The notes below the pieces were generated by a model. The model was not told the origin of the DNA and made no database searches. It saw only the letters and a program-made list of their open reading frames with translations. This document shows, piece after piece, positions 7,480 through 16,129 of a DNA stretch of 64,000 nt; the first letter of the stretch is position 1; each line of letters opens with the position of its first letter. This DNA is from Phytohabitans aurantiacus (GTDB lineage: Bacteria > Actinomycetota > Actinomycetes > Mycobacteriales > Micromonosporaceae), in assembly GCF_027923225.1 (NCBI RefSeq), contig NZ_BSDI01000051.1, positions 1-64,000 on the forward strand, read 5' to 3'. Position numbers and translations under genes: made by a program.

Positions 7480-9264
7480 CTAGACGCCGTGCTCCTCGGC
7501 CTGTTCGCGGGCGTAGATGCGCAGCAGGTCGTTGAGGGCGTACCGGCCCGGCGTGGTCTCCACCATCAGGTGCATGTCGGTCAGCTCGGTGAAGCGCTGG
7601 CGCGCGTGGCGCACCGGCATGCCCGCCAGGCTGGCGGCGGTCAGCAGCGACACCTCGGGCCCGGGTTGGAGGCCCGCCAGCCGGAACAGGCGGGTGGCCT
7701 CGCGGCTCACCGCCCGGTACGAGCGGGAGAAGGCGGCGCGCACGCTCGACGCCTCGTCGCCGTCGTCGAGCAGGTCGAGCCGGCTGCGCGGGTCGCGCAG
7801 CCCGGAGGTCAGCGCGGCGACGGGCGGCTCCGGGCCGGTCGCCAGTCGGGCCGCCGCGATCGCCAGCGCCAGCGGCAGGCCGGCGCACCACCGGACGATC
7901 TCGTCGACCGCGACGAGATCGTGGCGGATGCCGAGCAGCCGTATCCGGTTCTGCAGCAACTCGCGCGCCTCCGGGGCGGGCATCAACCCGAGCGGCACCG
8001 GCTGCGCGCCGCCGGAGACCACCAGGCCGTTCAGGCGGTTCCGGCTCGTGACGACAACGAAGCCACCGGGACCGGAGGTGAGCAGCGGCCGTACCTGTTC
8101 GGCGCTGCGGGCGTTGTCGAGCACGACGAGCAGTCGCTTGCCCGCCGTAAGCGACCGGTACATCGCCGCCCGATCGTCCACATCGGCCGGTATGTTGCGG
8201 AGGGCGACGCCGAGCCCGACCAGGAACCCCTGGATCGCCTGGTGCGGCGTGACGGGCTCCGCGTGCGAGTCGAAGCCGCGCAGGTCACAGTACAGCTGGC
8301 CGTCGGGAAAGTCGGCCGCTGTCCGCTGCGCCCACCGGAGCACCAGCGTGGTCTTTCCCACGCCGGCGATACCGGTCACGACGGCGACGCCCGATCCCCG
8401 CTCCACCCGCCGGTTGACAAGCAACTTGTCCAATGTGTCCAGTGTGGTGCGACGGCCGGCGAAGCCCGGCAGTTCGGGTGGCAGTTGCCGGGGCACGACG
8501 GGAAACGGGATATGCCACTGTGGACCGTTCGTCGGCTTTCCCGCAAGCAGGCGGGCATAGAGCGCCCGCAGTTCGAGGCTCGGGTCGATGCCGAGCTCCT
8601 CGGCGATCCGCGCGCGCACGGTCTCGTACCGGCGCAGGGCCTCCGCCGGGCGACCGCGGCCGTCCAGCAGCTTCATCAGCCGCACCCACAACGACTCCCG
8701 CAGCGGGTACTGGCCGGTGAGCGCCTCCAGCTCCGCGATGAGGGGTTCCGCCGCCACGCCACCGCGGATGTCGATGTCGATGCGGCGCTCCCGCGCGGCC
8801 AGGTACCGCTCCAGCAGCCGGGGGCGCTCCGCCTCCCGCAGCCAGCTCGACTCCTCACCGTCGAACGGTTCGCCCCGCCACAGCGTCAGCGCCTGCACGA
8901 GCAGGTCTCGCTCGGCCGCCGGGTCGGGCGCGCACGTGGCGGCGTCGAGCAGCCGCTCGAACCGCAGGGCGTCGACGTCGTCCGGGTCGGCGTGCAGCAG
9001 CCACCCAGCCCGGACGGTCTCGATGCTCCGCCCACCAACCGCCTGGCGCAGCCGCGCCGCGTACGTCTGGAGGCTGCGACGCGGATCGGCGGGCAGCTCG
9101 TCGGCCCACACGATCCGCGTCAGCTGGTCGACCGACACGGCCCGGCCCGCCGACATGGCAAGCCCGACCAGCAGTGTGCGCAACCGGCCGGTGGTCAGTC
9201 GCACCGGCCGGCCGTCGACCCCTACGCGCAACGGCCCCAGAACATTCAACGTCAATGTCGACAC
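7480..9264 (-). CDS. AfsR/DnrI-type SARP regulator with NB-ARC STAND domain
   Basis: About 594 residues from the GTG at 9264; ATG 9315 is an alternative start. The N-terminal OmpR-like winged helix (LNVLGPLRVGVDGRPVRL, then LRTLLVGLAM) is followed by a BTAD domain to about residue 250, as in SARP activators. An NB-ARC NTPase follows: P-loop TGIAGVGKTTLVLRW, Walker B LLVVLDNA, sensor VVVTSRNRL, and GLPLAL. A winged-helix tail ends the protein, and there are no TPR repeats, so it is shorter than AfsR. It is the last gene of the minus-strand operon 11503-7480. Proteins of this class activate secondary-metabolite or developmental genes. Here it may transduce a signal connected with the two secreted CGHCW proteins encoded upstream (inference). 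Confidence 0.85.
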   Translation of the reverse strand: MSTLTLNVLGPLRVGVDGRPVRLTTGRLRTLLVGLAMSAGRAVSVDQLTRIVWADELPADPRRSLQTYAARLRQAVGGRSIETVRAGWLLHADPDDVDALRFERLLDAATCAPDPAAERDLLVQALTLWRGEPFDGEESSWLREAERPRLLERYLAARERRIDIDIRGGVAAEPLIAELEALTGQYPLRESLWVRLMKLLDGRGRPAEALRRYETVRARIAEELGIDPSLELRALYARLLAGKPTNGPQWHIPFPVVPRQLPPELPGFAGRRTTLDTLDKLLVNRRVERGSGVAVVTGIAGVGKTTLVLRWAQRTAADFPDGQLYCDLRGFDSHAEPVTPHQAIQGFLVGLGVALRNIPADVDDRAAMYRSLTAGKRLLVVLDNARSAEQVRPLLTSGPGGFVVVTSRNRLNGLVVSGGAQPVPLGLMPAPEARELLQNRIRLLGIRHDLVAVDEIVRWCAGLPLALAIAAARLATGPEPPVAALTSGLRDPRSRLDLLDDGDEASSVRAAFSRSYRAVSREATRLFRLAGLQPGPEVSLLTAASLAGMPVRHARQRFTELTDMHLMVETTPGRYALNDLLRIYAREQAEEHGV

Positions 9265-9347
9265 GCAGGAATCGAAACATGTTGCCGTTCCCTTGTCTGC
9301 GATCGTCAAGATCATGATCGGATTCCGTTGCTGTTTCCCGCAAGCCG

Positions 9348-9899
9348 CTACCAGCAGTGCCCGCACGCCGGACTGGGATCACTGTCGGCATCGGGAACGA
9401 TGAGGTCGACCCACTGCTTCCTGACGTACGGATCGTCCGTGGGCAGCGGGGTCACGACCATCGGTGATCCCGACTGGGTCGTCGATGGCTTCTGATATCG
9501 CACGACCTTGACGCAAGCCAGGCGCACCGAGGCGTCGGTGACAACGCACAGCGCGAAGGTCCCGGCTCCGGCGTGGGTGTCCTTCGCGACAGAGAACGCG
9601 GTTGGCGCTGTCGCCGCGTACGACCGCATCGTGCTCTGGTACATCCCGGCGGATTCGGCGCCTTCGTAGTAGTGGGCGATGCCGAAACTGGCGCCCTTAC
9701 CGGTGTCGGCGCAGTCGACCCGGCCCTGCAGCCCGAGACCGCTGTCGGCGACAACCGTGGTGTCGATGGCGCCCGAGAAGCACTCAGCCGTCACCCACTT
9801 GATGTCGGCAAGCGCTGGAGTGGCGGTCACCGCCATCGTCGCGGCGGCGATCAGCGCCACCGCCCCCCGTAGACCCCAACGACTCATCGCTCTCCTCAT
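9348..9899 (-). CDS. Secreted Cys-rich protein ending in CGHCW (copy 1)
   Basis: A 183-residue protein with a Sec signal peptide (RGAVALIAAATMAVTATPALA, cleavage near ALA-DI). The mature part has the Cys pattern EC, DC, LC, AC and a terminal CGHCW, all shared with the paralogue at 9936-10463. Common blocks are the KxxFGxAxY-like stretch after DC, the Tyr-rich segment before the block FALCVVTD, and the very last residues. Four Cys could pair as two disulfides, with CGHC as a third, possibly redox-active, pair. I do not recognise a named family. It lies between its paralogue and the SARP/NB-ARC gene in one operon. Confidence 0.8.
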   Translation of the reverse strand: MRRAMSRWGLRGAVALIAAATMAVTATPALADIKWVTAECFSGAIDTTVVADSGLGLQGRVDCADTGKGASFGIAHYYEGAESAGMYQSTMRSYAATAPTAFSVAKDTHAGAGTFALCVVTDASVRLACVKVVRYQKPSTTQSGSPMVVTPLPTDDPYVRKQWVDLIVPDADSDPSPACGHCW

Positions 9900-9942
9900 C
9901 TCTCGCTACCTAATCCCTCGCTACCAAATCCCTCGTTACCAG
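9898..9942. repeat. Three 15-bp direct repeats between the CGHCW genes
   Basis: Three imperfect 15-mers lie in tandem: atctctcgctaccta, atccctcgctaccaa and atccctcgttaccag. On the coding (minus) strand they read TGGTAGCGAGGGAT-like. They contain the stop codon of the upstream CGHCW gene at one end and the start codon of the downstream gene at the other. The repeated GCGAGGGA sits where a ribosome site is expected. The 3' end of the downstream gene (CTGGTAGCG) resembles the same unit, which suggests growth by slippage or by duplication of the gene end. Confidence 0.75.
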
Positions 9943-10463
9943 CAGTGACCGCAGACGGGGCGCTCCGACCCGTCCCACGGAACGACGCGGACCGGCCGGT
10001 CCACCATCGGGTCGTCCGTCTTGATGGGGAACGCGTAGAGCTTGCGGTCCCAGTCCTCGCGCGTGAGCCGGACACATCCGATGCGGACGTCGTAGTCGGT
10101 CACCACGCACAGGGCGAAGTCCACCGGGCCGTACTCGACGTATTTCGAGATGGAGAACGGCGATGGCGCGGTGTACGCGTACGCGCGCATGTAAGGCTCG
10201 TACACGAGGCCGTTGTAGGTCCGGCTGTCGTACCGGGCGAACCCGAACCTGGCCTTGCCCGACGCCCCGCAGTCGAGGCTGCCGCTCAGCGCGACCTGGG
10301 CGAGGTCGTAGGTTTCCTGCACCACCTGCGTCTCGTCGAGCGTCCCGGTGAGACACTCGACGCGCTCCCAGACCGGCTCCTCGGCCACGGCCGGAGTCGC
10401 GGTCACCGCGACCGCCGCCGCGGTGGCGAGCGCTACGACGGCTTTCACAAACCAGCGGTTCAT
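9936..10463 (-). CDS. Secreted Cys-rich protein ending in CGHCW (copy 2)
   Basis: A 175-residue protein with a signal peptide (VKAVVALATAAAVAVTATPAVA, cleavage after AVA). It is the paralogue of the next gene: ECLTGTLDE, LDCGASGKARFGFARYDS, FALCVVTDYDVRIGCVRL and the final PVCGHCW are conserved between them in order. The ATG overlaps the TGA of the LuxR-type regulator gene (ATGA), so it is translationally coupled to a regulator. An extracellular or cell-surface function is likely from the signal peptide. A role as a sensor, ligand or redox protein is only a guess. Confidence 0.85.
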   Translation of the reverse strand: MNRWFVKAVVALATAAAVAVTATPAVAEEPVWERVECLTGTLDETQVVQETYDLAQVALSGSLDCGASGKARFGFARYDSRTYNGLVYEPYMRAYAYTAPSPFSISKYVEYGPVDFALCVVTDYDVRIGCVRLTREDWDRKLYAFPIKTDDPMVDRPVRVVPWDGSERPVCGHCW

Positions 10464-11503
10464 GCGTCCCGCCCTTCAATCTCATCTACTGTGGACAGTC
10501 CTGGCGGTATCGCCGCGTGCAGCGCACCGAGGGCGAGACCGAGCTGGAACCGGTTCTCCACACCGAGCCGGTCCATCAACGCCCGCAACGCGTAGGTCAC
10601 CGAGCGGGTCGACATGCCGAGGCGTTCGGCGGCGCTGGCGTCGGTGTGCCCCTCGGCCAGTAATGTGACCAGCGCCTTCTCCCGTGGGGTAAGCACGAGC
10701 CGGGGTACTCCGTTCTTGCGTGGGTCTATCGCGCCACTCCAGTGGCGGAGGAACAATGCGACGAGCGAGGCGACCGCGGCCGGGTCGACGACCTCCCACG
10801 TGCCGCGACTCAGGTCGAGCGGATCGACCGCCAGCAAGGCCACCCGCCGGTCGAAGATCATTAGTTTGTGCGGCAGCTCGGCCGTCTCCCGGTACTCGCC
10901 GCCGAGGCGGGCGAAATCGGCCGTGTGCTGCGTCGACCGGTCACCGTCCGCGGGCGGGCGGCCCAGCGACAGCAGGCGTACGCCGCGCCTCAGTGCGGCG
11001 GCGTCGAGCGGAGACGCGACGGCGCGCGTCTCGGCGCTGATGATCCGCTCCGGGTTCATCGCCATCTGCTCGGCGCGCTCGGTCGGCGCGAGCTCGGCGA
11101 CCCGGCGCCGGGTGCTGTCGCGGTCGGGAAGGCGGCGCGCCGCGAAGGGCGGGTAGGAAGGCCCGGCCGCGCGGTTGGTGGGCGCCACGCCGGAGCGCCG
11201 CAGCGCACGCCGCCGCAGCGACATGACCGCGTCGTCCACCGCCACCGCCCGCCATGTTGCCGCCTCCAGACCGTATGCCGGCTCCCGGGCCACCTGGACG
11301 AGCGCGGCTTCCATCAGCTCGTCCAGCGCCACCCGCACTCTTCGCACCACCAGGCCGAGGTCTGCCGCCACCTCGCCGGCCCGCCGCGGGCCGAACGTCG
11401 CCAGACACCGGTACACCAGATCGGCGTCGGCGGTGACGCCCCAGCGCACCAGCGACGGCACGGACTTACCTACGGCCAGCACCCCCGTACTGCTGCCTGC
11501 CAC
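10460..11503 (-). CDS. LuxR-family transcriptional regulator (TrmB-like N-terminus)
   Basis: A 347-residue protein. The first ~80 residues look like a winged helix of the TrmB type (VYRCLATFGPRRAGEVAAD, then VRRVRVALDELMEAALV). The middle, about 100-265, resembles the phospholipase-D-like sensor part of such regulators (LIFDRRVALLAVDP-like). The C-terminus is a LuxR helix-turn-helix: LTPREKALVTLLAEGHT, AAERLGMSTRSVTYALRALMDRLGV. It is the first gene of the operon with the CGHCW pair and the SARP regulator, and its stop overlaps the next start. It probably controls its own operon. The divergent region 11504-11767 contains a short inverted repeat, ttgcg-N6-cgcaa, at 11600-11615 that could be an operator (weak). 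Confidence 0.8.
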   Translation of the reverse strand: MAGSSTGVLAVGKSVPSLVRWGVTADADLVYRCLATFGPRRAGEVAADLGLVVRRVRVALDELMEAALVQVAREPAYGLEAATWRAVAVDDAVMSLRRRALRRSGVAPTNRAAGPSYPPFAARRLPDRDSTRRRVAELAPTERAEQMAMNPERIISAETRAVASPLDAAALRRGVRLLSLGRPPADGDRSTQHTADFARLGGEYRETAELPHKLMIFDRRVALLAVDPLDLSRGTWEVVDPAAVASLVALFLRHWSGAIDPRKNGVPRLVLTPREKALVTLLAEGHTDASAAERLGMSTRSVTYALRALMDRLGVENRFQLGLALGALHAAIPPGLSTVDEIEGRDA

Positions 11504-11767
11504 GCACGACCTCCCCCATCACGGCCGGACCTGGAATGCAGCGATCCAAACACAGCCGCGGAGCGAAGTCTCCCTTCCGCAAGATCATCGGCGACTTCTT
11601 TGCGGTATTACGCAATGCCCGCGCTCACCCGCCGCCCAGCCAAGCCGCGGTCGGATGGGCGCTACGCGGGTATTCCAGCAGGTGACGTCTTCAGATCGGC
11701 TTCACCGCGATACGGCTGGCAGGGGCGGTCGAGGCGGGCGCGTGACACGCTCCTCCACACTGGGCGC

Positions 11768-12703
11768 ATGACTGGCAGTCTTCTCGCCGCGGACGCCGAC
11801 ACCTGGGGCATCTCCGGGCCGACCTTCCTCACCGCGTTCGTCGCGGTCGCCGCCGGCCTGGTGGCCGTCGCGCTCCTGTACCGCCGCACCCTCTACATCG
11901 GCGCGGACGAGGGCGTCACGCTCGCCGGCGACCTCACCGCCGAGCAGGTCGCCTACCTGCAGGGCGGCGACAAGCTCGCGATGTGGGCCGCCGTGGGGCG
12001 CCTGCGGTCGGTTGAGTCGATCACGGTGACCGCCCGGGGCAAGCTGGCCACCACCGGGACCCCGCCGCCGTCCCCCACGCCGCTGGAGTGGGCCGTGCAC
12101 CAGGCCGCCTCCCAGGGTGCGCGCCCGCGCGAGCTGCCCGTCCAGCCCGAGGTGGCGAGCGCGCTGCACCGGCTCCGCGATGAGCTGGAGCGGACCGGCC
12201 TCGCGCTACCCGAAGAGGCGCGCACCCGCGCCCGGGTGGTGCCGGTGGTGATGCTCGGCCTGCTGGCCCTCGGTGTCGTCCGCCTGTTCGCCGGGCTGGC
12301 GAACGACCGCCCCGTACTGCTGCTCGTGGCGGTGCTCGCGGTCCTCACACCGGTCACGCTGGTGCTGCTGCGGGTACCGCGCACGGGCAAGGCCGCCGCG
12401 GCGGCCCTCGAGCACCTCCGCGTCCGCCACAAGCACCTGGCGCCGATCAACCAGCCCGCCTACGCCACGTACGGCGCCGCCGCGCTCGCGATGGGCGTGG
12501 CGCTCTACGGCACCGCCACGCTCTGGCACGCCGACCCGGCGTTCGCGCAGGAGGCCGAGATCGAGGAGCAGTACGCCGCCGCCGGCGGCGGCTACTACCC
12601 CGGCGGCGCCACCGCTGGCGGCGATGGCGGCGGCAGCAGCGGTGGCGACGGCGGAGGCGGTGGATGCGGCGGCGGAGGCTGCGGAGGCGGCTGCGGCGGC
12701 TAG
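11768..12703 (+). CDS. TIGR04222 domain membrane protein
   Basis: A 311-residue protein starting at ATG 11768. One membrane segment lies at about 15-37. A conserved cytoplasmic segment follows (LTAEQVAYLQGGDKLAMWAAVGRL), then two adjacent membrane helices at about 157-200 and another near 235-250. The C-terminal 60 residues are almost only Gly, Ser and Cys. This layout, with the AYLxGG motif and Gly/Cys-rich tail, is that of the actinobacterial TIGR04222 family, whose function is unknown. It is followed directly by a 50-bp hairpin repeat that probably terminates its transcript. Confidence 0.85.
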   Translation: MTGSLLAADADTWGISGPTFLTAFVAVAAGLVAVALLYRRTLYIGADEGVTLAGDLTAEQVAYLQGGDKLAMWAAVGRLRSVESITVTARGKLATTGTPPPSPTPLEWAVHQAASQGARPRELPVQPEVASALHRLRDELERTGLALPEEARTRARVVPVVMLGLLALGVVRLFAGLANDRPVLLLVAVLAVLTPVTLVLLRVPRTGKAAAAALEHLRVRHKHLAPINQPAYATYGAAALAMGVALYGTATLWHADPAFAQEAEIEEQYAAAGGGYYPGGATAGGDGGGSSGGDGGGGGCGGGGCGGGCGG

Positions 12704-12726
12704 CCCCCGTGAGCGCTAGCCCTCAT

Positions 12727-12776
12727 GATCAGGGCGTCCCTCAAGTCGCCCTAACGCCTTCAGGGACGCCCTGATC
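12727..12776. repeat. 50-bp hairpin repeat, family I copy 1
   Basis: Starts gatcagggcgtccctcaag and ends with the reverse complement, agggacgccctgatc. The stem has one mismatch and the loop is of the type gtcgccctaacgc. The same 50-bp element occurs at 14788-14837, 16723-16772 and 28271-28320. This copy follows the TIGR04222 gene. As RNA it would form a very stable hairpin without a U-tract, consistent with a terminator in actinomycetes. Conservation of the exact sequence at unrelated sites argues for a dispersed element. Confidence 0.9.
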
Positions 12777-12886
12777 ACGGAGGGGCACCGGCAGAAGCAG
12801 GTCCGACCGGTATCACAGCCGCCCAGCGGCGCTCTGTCCTTAGACGAGCGCCGACATTGGGCGGTCGGTGACAACGGAGGTGTGCC

Positions 12887-14776
12887 ATGCCGGCTGATGA
12901 GGACAAGCGGCTCAGCCGCGAGGCGGCCGCGGCGGCGCCGCTGCTGACCGACTTCCGGGCCCAACTCGACCAGCGGTCACTGTCGGACAAGGAGCGCGAG
13001 GTGGTGGCCCGGCAGGCCGCCCGGCTCGTCGACGACGTGTACGTGCACCAGTGGCAGAAGCGTGCCATGTACGGGATCGACCCCAGCCAGCGGCTGCGGC
13101 TGCTGCGACGGCGGCTCGGGCAGCTGTCCGAGGCGGAGTTCCACAACGAGCTCCAGCGGATCTTCACGGACCTGCGCGACCTGCACACCCTCTACGTGCT
13201 GCCGCGCCCGTACGTGGGCAAGCTCGCCACCGTCGGCATGCTGATCGAGCAGTGCTGGGACGGCGGCGAGCCCCGCTGGCTTGTCTCGCACGTGCGGCCC
13301 GACCTGGTCGGCGACCCGAAGCTGGTACGCGGCGCCGAGATCACCCACTGGAACGGGGCGCCGATCGCGGTCGCCGTCGCCCGCAACGCCGAGAAGGAGG
13401 GCGGCAGCAACCCGCCCGCGCGGCTGGCCCGCGGCCGGGAGCGGATGACGCAGCGGTCCCTGGCCGTCTCGCAGGTGCCCGACGAGGACTGGGTCGACGT
13501 GCGGTACTCGGTCGGCGGCGAGATCCACGAGACCCGCATCCCGTGGCGGATCGTCAGCGTCAACGACGAGATCACCCCGACCGACGGCGAGGCGGTGGCG
13601 ACGGTGGACGCCGGTGCCGAGGCCGCGCCCACGACCGGCGTCGCCGCGAACGTGCTCGCCATGGACCTGCGCACCGAGGTGGTCCGGCAGGTGAAGAGGG
13701 CGCTGTTCGCGCCGCCCGACATCGAGGCCGCCGAGCCCACCCTGATCCCCAACCACCGGCCCGACGGCGAGCTGAAGGCGCGCACGATCACGACGGCGCA
13801 CGGCACGTTCGGGCACCTGCGGCTGTACACGTTCCACATGGAGGACCAGGACTACAACGGGTTCCTCGCCGAGATCCGCCGGCTGCTCGCGCTCATGCCG
13901 CGCGACGGGCTCATCCTCGACGTGCGCGGCAACGGCGGCGGCTACGTGTACGCGGCGGAGGCGCTGATGCAGTACTTCACGCCGAGGATCGTGCGCCCGG
14001 AGCCGTTCCAGTTCGTCAACACCGAGGCCACCGCCGCGCTGTCCACCGCGGTGGAGTGGCTGGCGCCGTGGAACGCGTCGATCGGTGAGGCCATCGAGAC
14101 CGGCGCGCAGTACTCCACCGCGATCCCGTTCTTCACCGAAGACGAGGTCAACGACGTGGGGCAGCTCTACCACGGCCCGGTGGTACTGGTGACCGACGCG
14201 CTCTGCTACAGCGCCACCGACATCTTCGCCGCCGGCTTCCAGGACAACGAGATCGGCCCGGTACTGGGCGTCGAGGGCAACACCGGCGCCGGCGGCGCGA
14301 CCGTGTGGGAGCACTCCGACCTGGTCAACCGCTGGCCGGGCGGTCCGTTCACGGCGCTGCCGAGGGGCGCGCGGCTGCGGGTGTCGCTGCTGCGCACGCT
14401 GCGGGTCGGCGCCCACGCCGGGCAGCCGCTCGAAGACCTGGGCGTACTGCCCAACGAGCTGCACCAGCTCACCCGGCGCGACCTGCTGGAGGGCAACGCC
14501 GACCTGTTCGACGCGGCCGGGGCGCTGCTGGCCAAGCGCACCCCGCGCCAGCTCGACGTCGAGGCGCGACCGATGGGTTCGCTGATCGAGCTGGCGGTCA
14601 CCACCGCCAACCTGTCCAGCCTGGACTGCTATGTGGACGGTCGGCCGGTCAAGTCGGTCGCGGTTCCCGACGGGCGGCGCACGGTCACGGTGCCCGCCGG
14701 CGAGCACGTCCGCCTGGAGGGCTTCGACGGCACCACGCTCGCGGCGGCGCGCACCCTCCGCTTCGCCATGGCCTGA
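12887..14776 (+). CDS. S41-family (tail-specific protease-like) peptidase
   Basis: A 629-residue protein with a clear GGAGG ribosome site before ATG 12887 and no signal peptide. The N-terminal part contains FTDLRDLHTLYVLP, typical of S41 proteases. A PDZ-like or interdomain segment follows. The catalytic core has DGLILDVRGNGGGYVYAAE and VVLVTDALCYSATDIFAAGFQDN; the Ser in CYSAT is the expected nucleophile. The family cleaves proteins near exposed C-termini. The long length and the C-terminal beta-rich extension (after about 540) are unlike CtpA. A cytoplasmic location is inferred from the missing leader. It is flanked by hairpin repeats on both sides and so is a single-gene transcript. Confidence 0.85.
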   Translation: MPADEDKRLSREAAAAAPLLTDFRAQLDQRSLSDKEREVVARQAARLVDDVYVHQWQKRAMYGIDPSQRLRLLRRRLGQLSEAEFHNELQRIFTDLRDLHTLYVLPRPYVGKLATVGMLIEQCWDGGEPRWLVSHVRPDLVGDPKLVRGAEITHWNGAPIAVAVARNAEKEGGSNPPARLARGRERMTQRSLAVSQVPDEDWVDVRYSVGGEIHETRIPWRIVSVNDEITPTDGEAVATVDAGAEAAPTTGVAANVLAMDLRTEVVRQVKRALFAPPDIEAAEPTLIPNHRPDGELKARTITTAHGTFGHLRLYTFHMEDQDYNGFLAEIRRLLALMPRDGLILDVRGNGGGYVYAAEALMQYFTPRIVRPEPFQFVNTEATAALSTAVEWLAPWNASIGEAIETGAQYSTAIPFFTEDEVNDVGQLYHGPVVLVTDALCYSATDIFAAGFQDNEIGPVLGVEGNTGAGGATVWEHSDLVNRWPGGPFTALPRGARLRVSLLRTLRVGAHAGQPLEDLGVLPNELHQLTRRDLLEGNADLFDAAGALLAKRTPRQLDVEARPMGSLIELAVTTANLSSLDCYVDGRPVKSVAVPDGRRTVTVPAGEHVRLEGFDGTTLAAARTLRFAMA

Positions 14777-14787
14777 CCCCCACCCGT

Positions 14788-14837
14788 GATCAGGGCGTCC
14801 CTCAAGTCGTTAGAGCGACTTGAGGGACGCCCTGATC
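14788..14837. repeat. 50-bp hairpin repeat, family I copy 2 (perfect palindrome)
   Basis: Two perfectly complementary 22-base arms (gatcagggcgtccctcaagt...) with a six-base loop, ttagag. It stands 11 bases after the S41 peptidase stop and probably ends that transcript. The rest of the gap up to 15019 shows no gene. Confidence 0.95.
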
Positions 14838-15019
14838 ACTACGGGGTCGTCATCCGTCGCGGCGCGTCGTGCGAACCCGTCACAGTGAGCGAGTGAGCTG
14901 TCGCCTCAAGGCGCCGCGCGATCGAGCGAACTTTCAGACACTGAGCGGGGCAGGACGCTTCGACGCATTGACATATGCTCGTGAGGTCCGCCCGGCCACC
15001 GTGCCGCTGGAGGGTCGAG

Positions 15020-16129
15020 ATGACCAACGATCCACACCCCGAAGACCTGCTCGGGGCGTACGCGGTGGACGCCTGCGCCGCCACCGAGGTGGCCACCGTC
15101 GCCGAACACACCGCCGACTGCCCGCAGTGCGCGGCGGAAGGCACCCGGCTCGCCGAGGCCGCGCACTGGCTGGGGGTGCTGACCGCTCGACGGCCGCCCG
15201 CCGCCCTGCGCACCCGGGTGCTCGAAGCCGCACGCGCGGCACGCCCGGCCCGCGAGCCCGAGGTCGGGCGGCTGCTCGATCCGTACGCCCGGCAGGTGGC
15301 CGCCTTCGATCGGCTGCTCGCGGGGCTGGAGCCCGGCCAGTGGCGGCTCGCCACCGCCAAGTACGACAACGTGGGCGAGCTGGTCACCCATCTGACAGCC
15401 AGCGACGGCCTGGTGGCCGACGACCTCGGGGTCCCGGCCCGGTCCACATCGGAGCCGCAGGTCCGACGGCGCTGGCGGGCCCAGGCCGACGCCCTGCTGC
15501 GCGAGGTCGCCAGCGGCGGCCCGCGCCTGCTGGAGCGGCAGGTGCGGCTGGTCGGCAAGGCGCCGATGCGGCGGCCGCTGCGCGAGGCGCTCGTGCAGCG
15601 CACCTTCGAGACCTGGATCCACGCCGACGACCTGCGCACCTCGCTGCGCCTGCCCACCGAGCCACCCCGGCCCGACCAGTTGGCCGGCATCGCCGGTTTC
15701 GCGCTCGCGCTGCTGCCGGGCGCGATCGACGCCGCCGGGCGCGGCCGGGCGGGTCAGGTGCGGCTCGTCCTGACCGGCCCCGGCGGCACGGAGCACCTGG
15801 TCGAGCTGTCGGCCCTGGGGCCGGCGGCGCCTGGACTGCCCACCCACCTCCCCGACCACGGCCCGACGGAGTCGCCGCGCGGCGCGAAGGAAGGCGCCGC
15901 CTCTGAGGCCTCAGGGCCCGCGCTCGCGGAGCGAGTGCCAGTTGGCAGAGCGGTGGGCGATTCCGGGCCACCGGAGGGTGCCGTGGCGGAGGTCGTCGTG
16001 CCTCTGGTGAGGTTCTGCCGGCTGCTGGCCGGCCGGGTCAGCGTGCTGGAGTCGGGCGCCGAGATTCGTGGCGATGCGGGCGCCGCCACCGACTTCCTCG
16101 AGGTCGCCGCGACGTTGGGGTGTGACTGA
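15020..16129 (+). CDS. Zinc-finger anti-sigma domain fused to MDMPI (mycothiol-type DinB) domain
   Basis: A 369-residue protein from ATG 15020, with GGAGG just upstream. The first ~60 residues form a ZAS-type anti-sigma finger, with the HxxxCxxC motif in EHTADCPQCAAE. From about 90 onward there is a mycothiol-dependent maleylpyruvate-isomerase N-domain (LDPYARQVAAFDRLLAGL, GELVTHLTASDGLVADDLG, FETWIHADDLR) and an MDMPI C-terminal part. The gene ends inside the start of the ECF sigma gene (overlap 8 bases), so it is very likely that sigma factor's antagonist. A thiol- or metal-responsive release is plausible (inference). A dispersed 38-bp repeat (15916-15953) lies inside it and contributes the odd linker PALAERVPVGRA between the MDMPI C-terminal blocks. 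Confidence 0.8.
   Translation: MTNDPHPEDLLGAYAVDACAATEVATVAEHTADCPQCAAEGTRLAEAAHWLGVLTARRPPAALRTRVLEAARAARPAREPEVGRLLDPYARQVAAFDRLLAGLEPGQWRLATAKYDNVGELVTHLTASDGLVADDLGVPARSTSEPQVRRRWRAQADALLREVASGGPRLLERQVRLVGKAPMRRPLREALVQRTFETWIHADDLRTSLRLPTEPPRPDQLAGIAGFALALLPGAIDAAGRGRAGQVRLVLTGPGGTEHLVELSALGPAAPGLPTHLPDHGPTESPRGAKEGAASEASGPALAERVPVGRAVGDSGPPEGAVAEVVVPLVRFCRLLAGRVSVLESGAEIRGDAGAATDFLEVAATLGCD
15916..15953 (-). repeat. 38-bp dispersed element within the anti-sigma gene
   Basis: On the minus strand it reads ccgctctgccaactggc then actcgctccgcgagcgcgggc. It matches 32872-32909 at 36 of 38 bases. It contains a small palindrome, ctcgctccgcgag. Here it is read on the opposite strand as part of the anti-sigma protein. 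In the other copy it encodes the first residues of a multicopper oxidase. Confidence 0.85.

Noticed and set aside
9264..9366. SARP start at GTG 9366
   Set aside because: It lies inside the end of the CGHCW gene and would add a non-conserved tail before the winged helix.
6886..9495. 869-codon plus-strand frame over the hydrolase and SARP genes
   Set aside because: Lies across two real genes in opposite directions; no recognisable domain.
9348..10463. CGHC as a thioredoxin/PDI active site
   Set aside because: The motif is at the extreme C-terminus, without a thioredoxin fold or the usual WCGHC position at a helix start. A redox role remains only a guess.
12977..14707. 576-codon frame opposite the S41 peptidase
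   Set aside because: Shadow; the plus frame has the S41 catalytic motifs and a GGAGG site.
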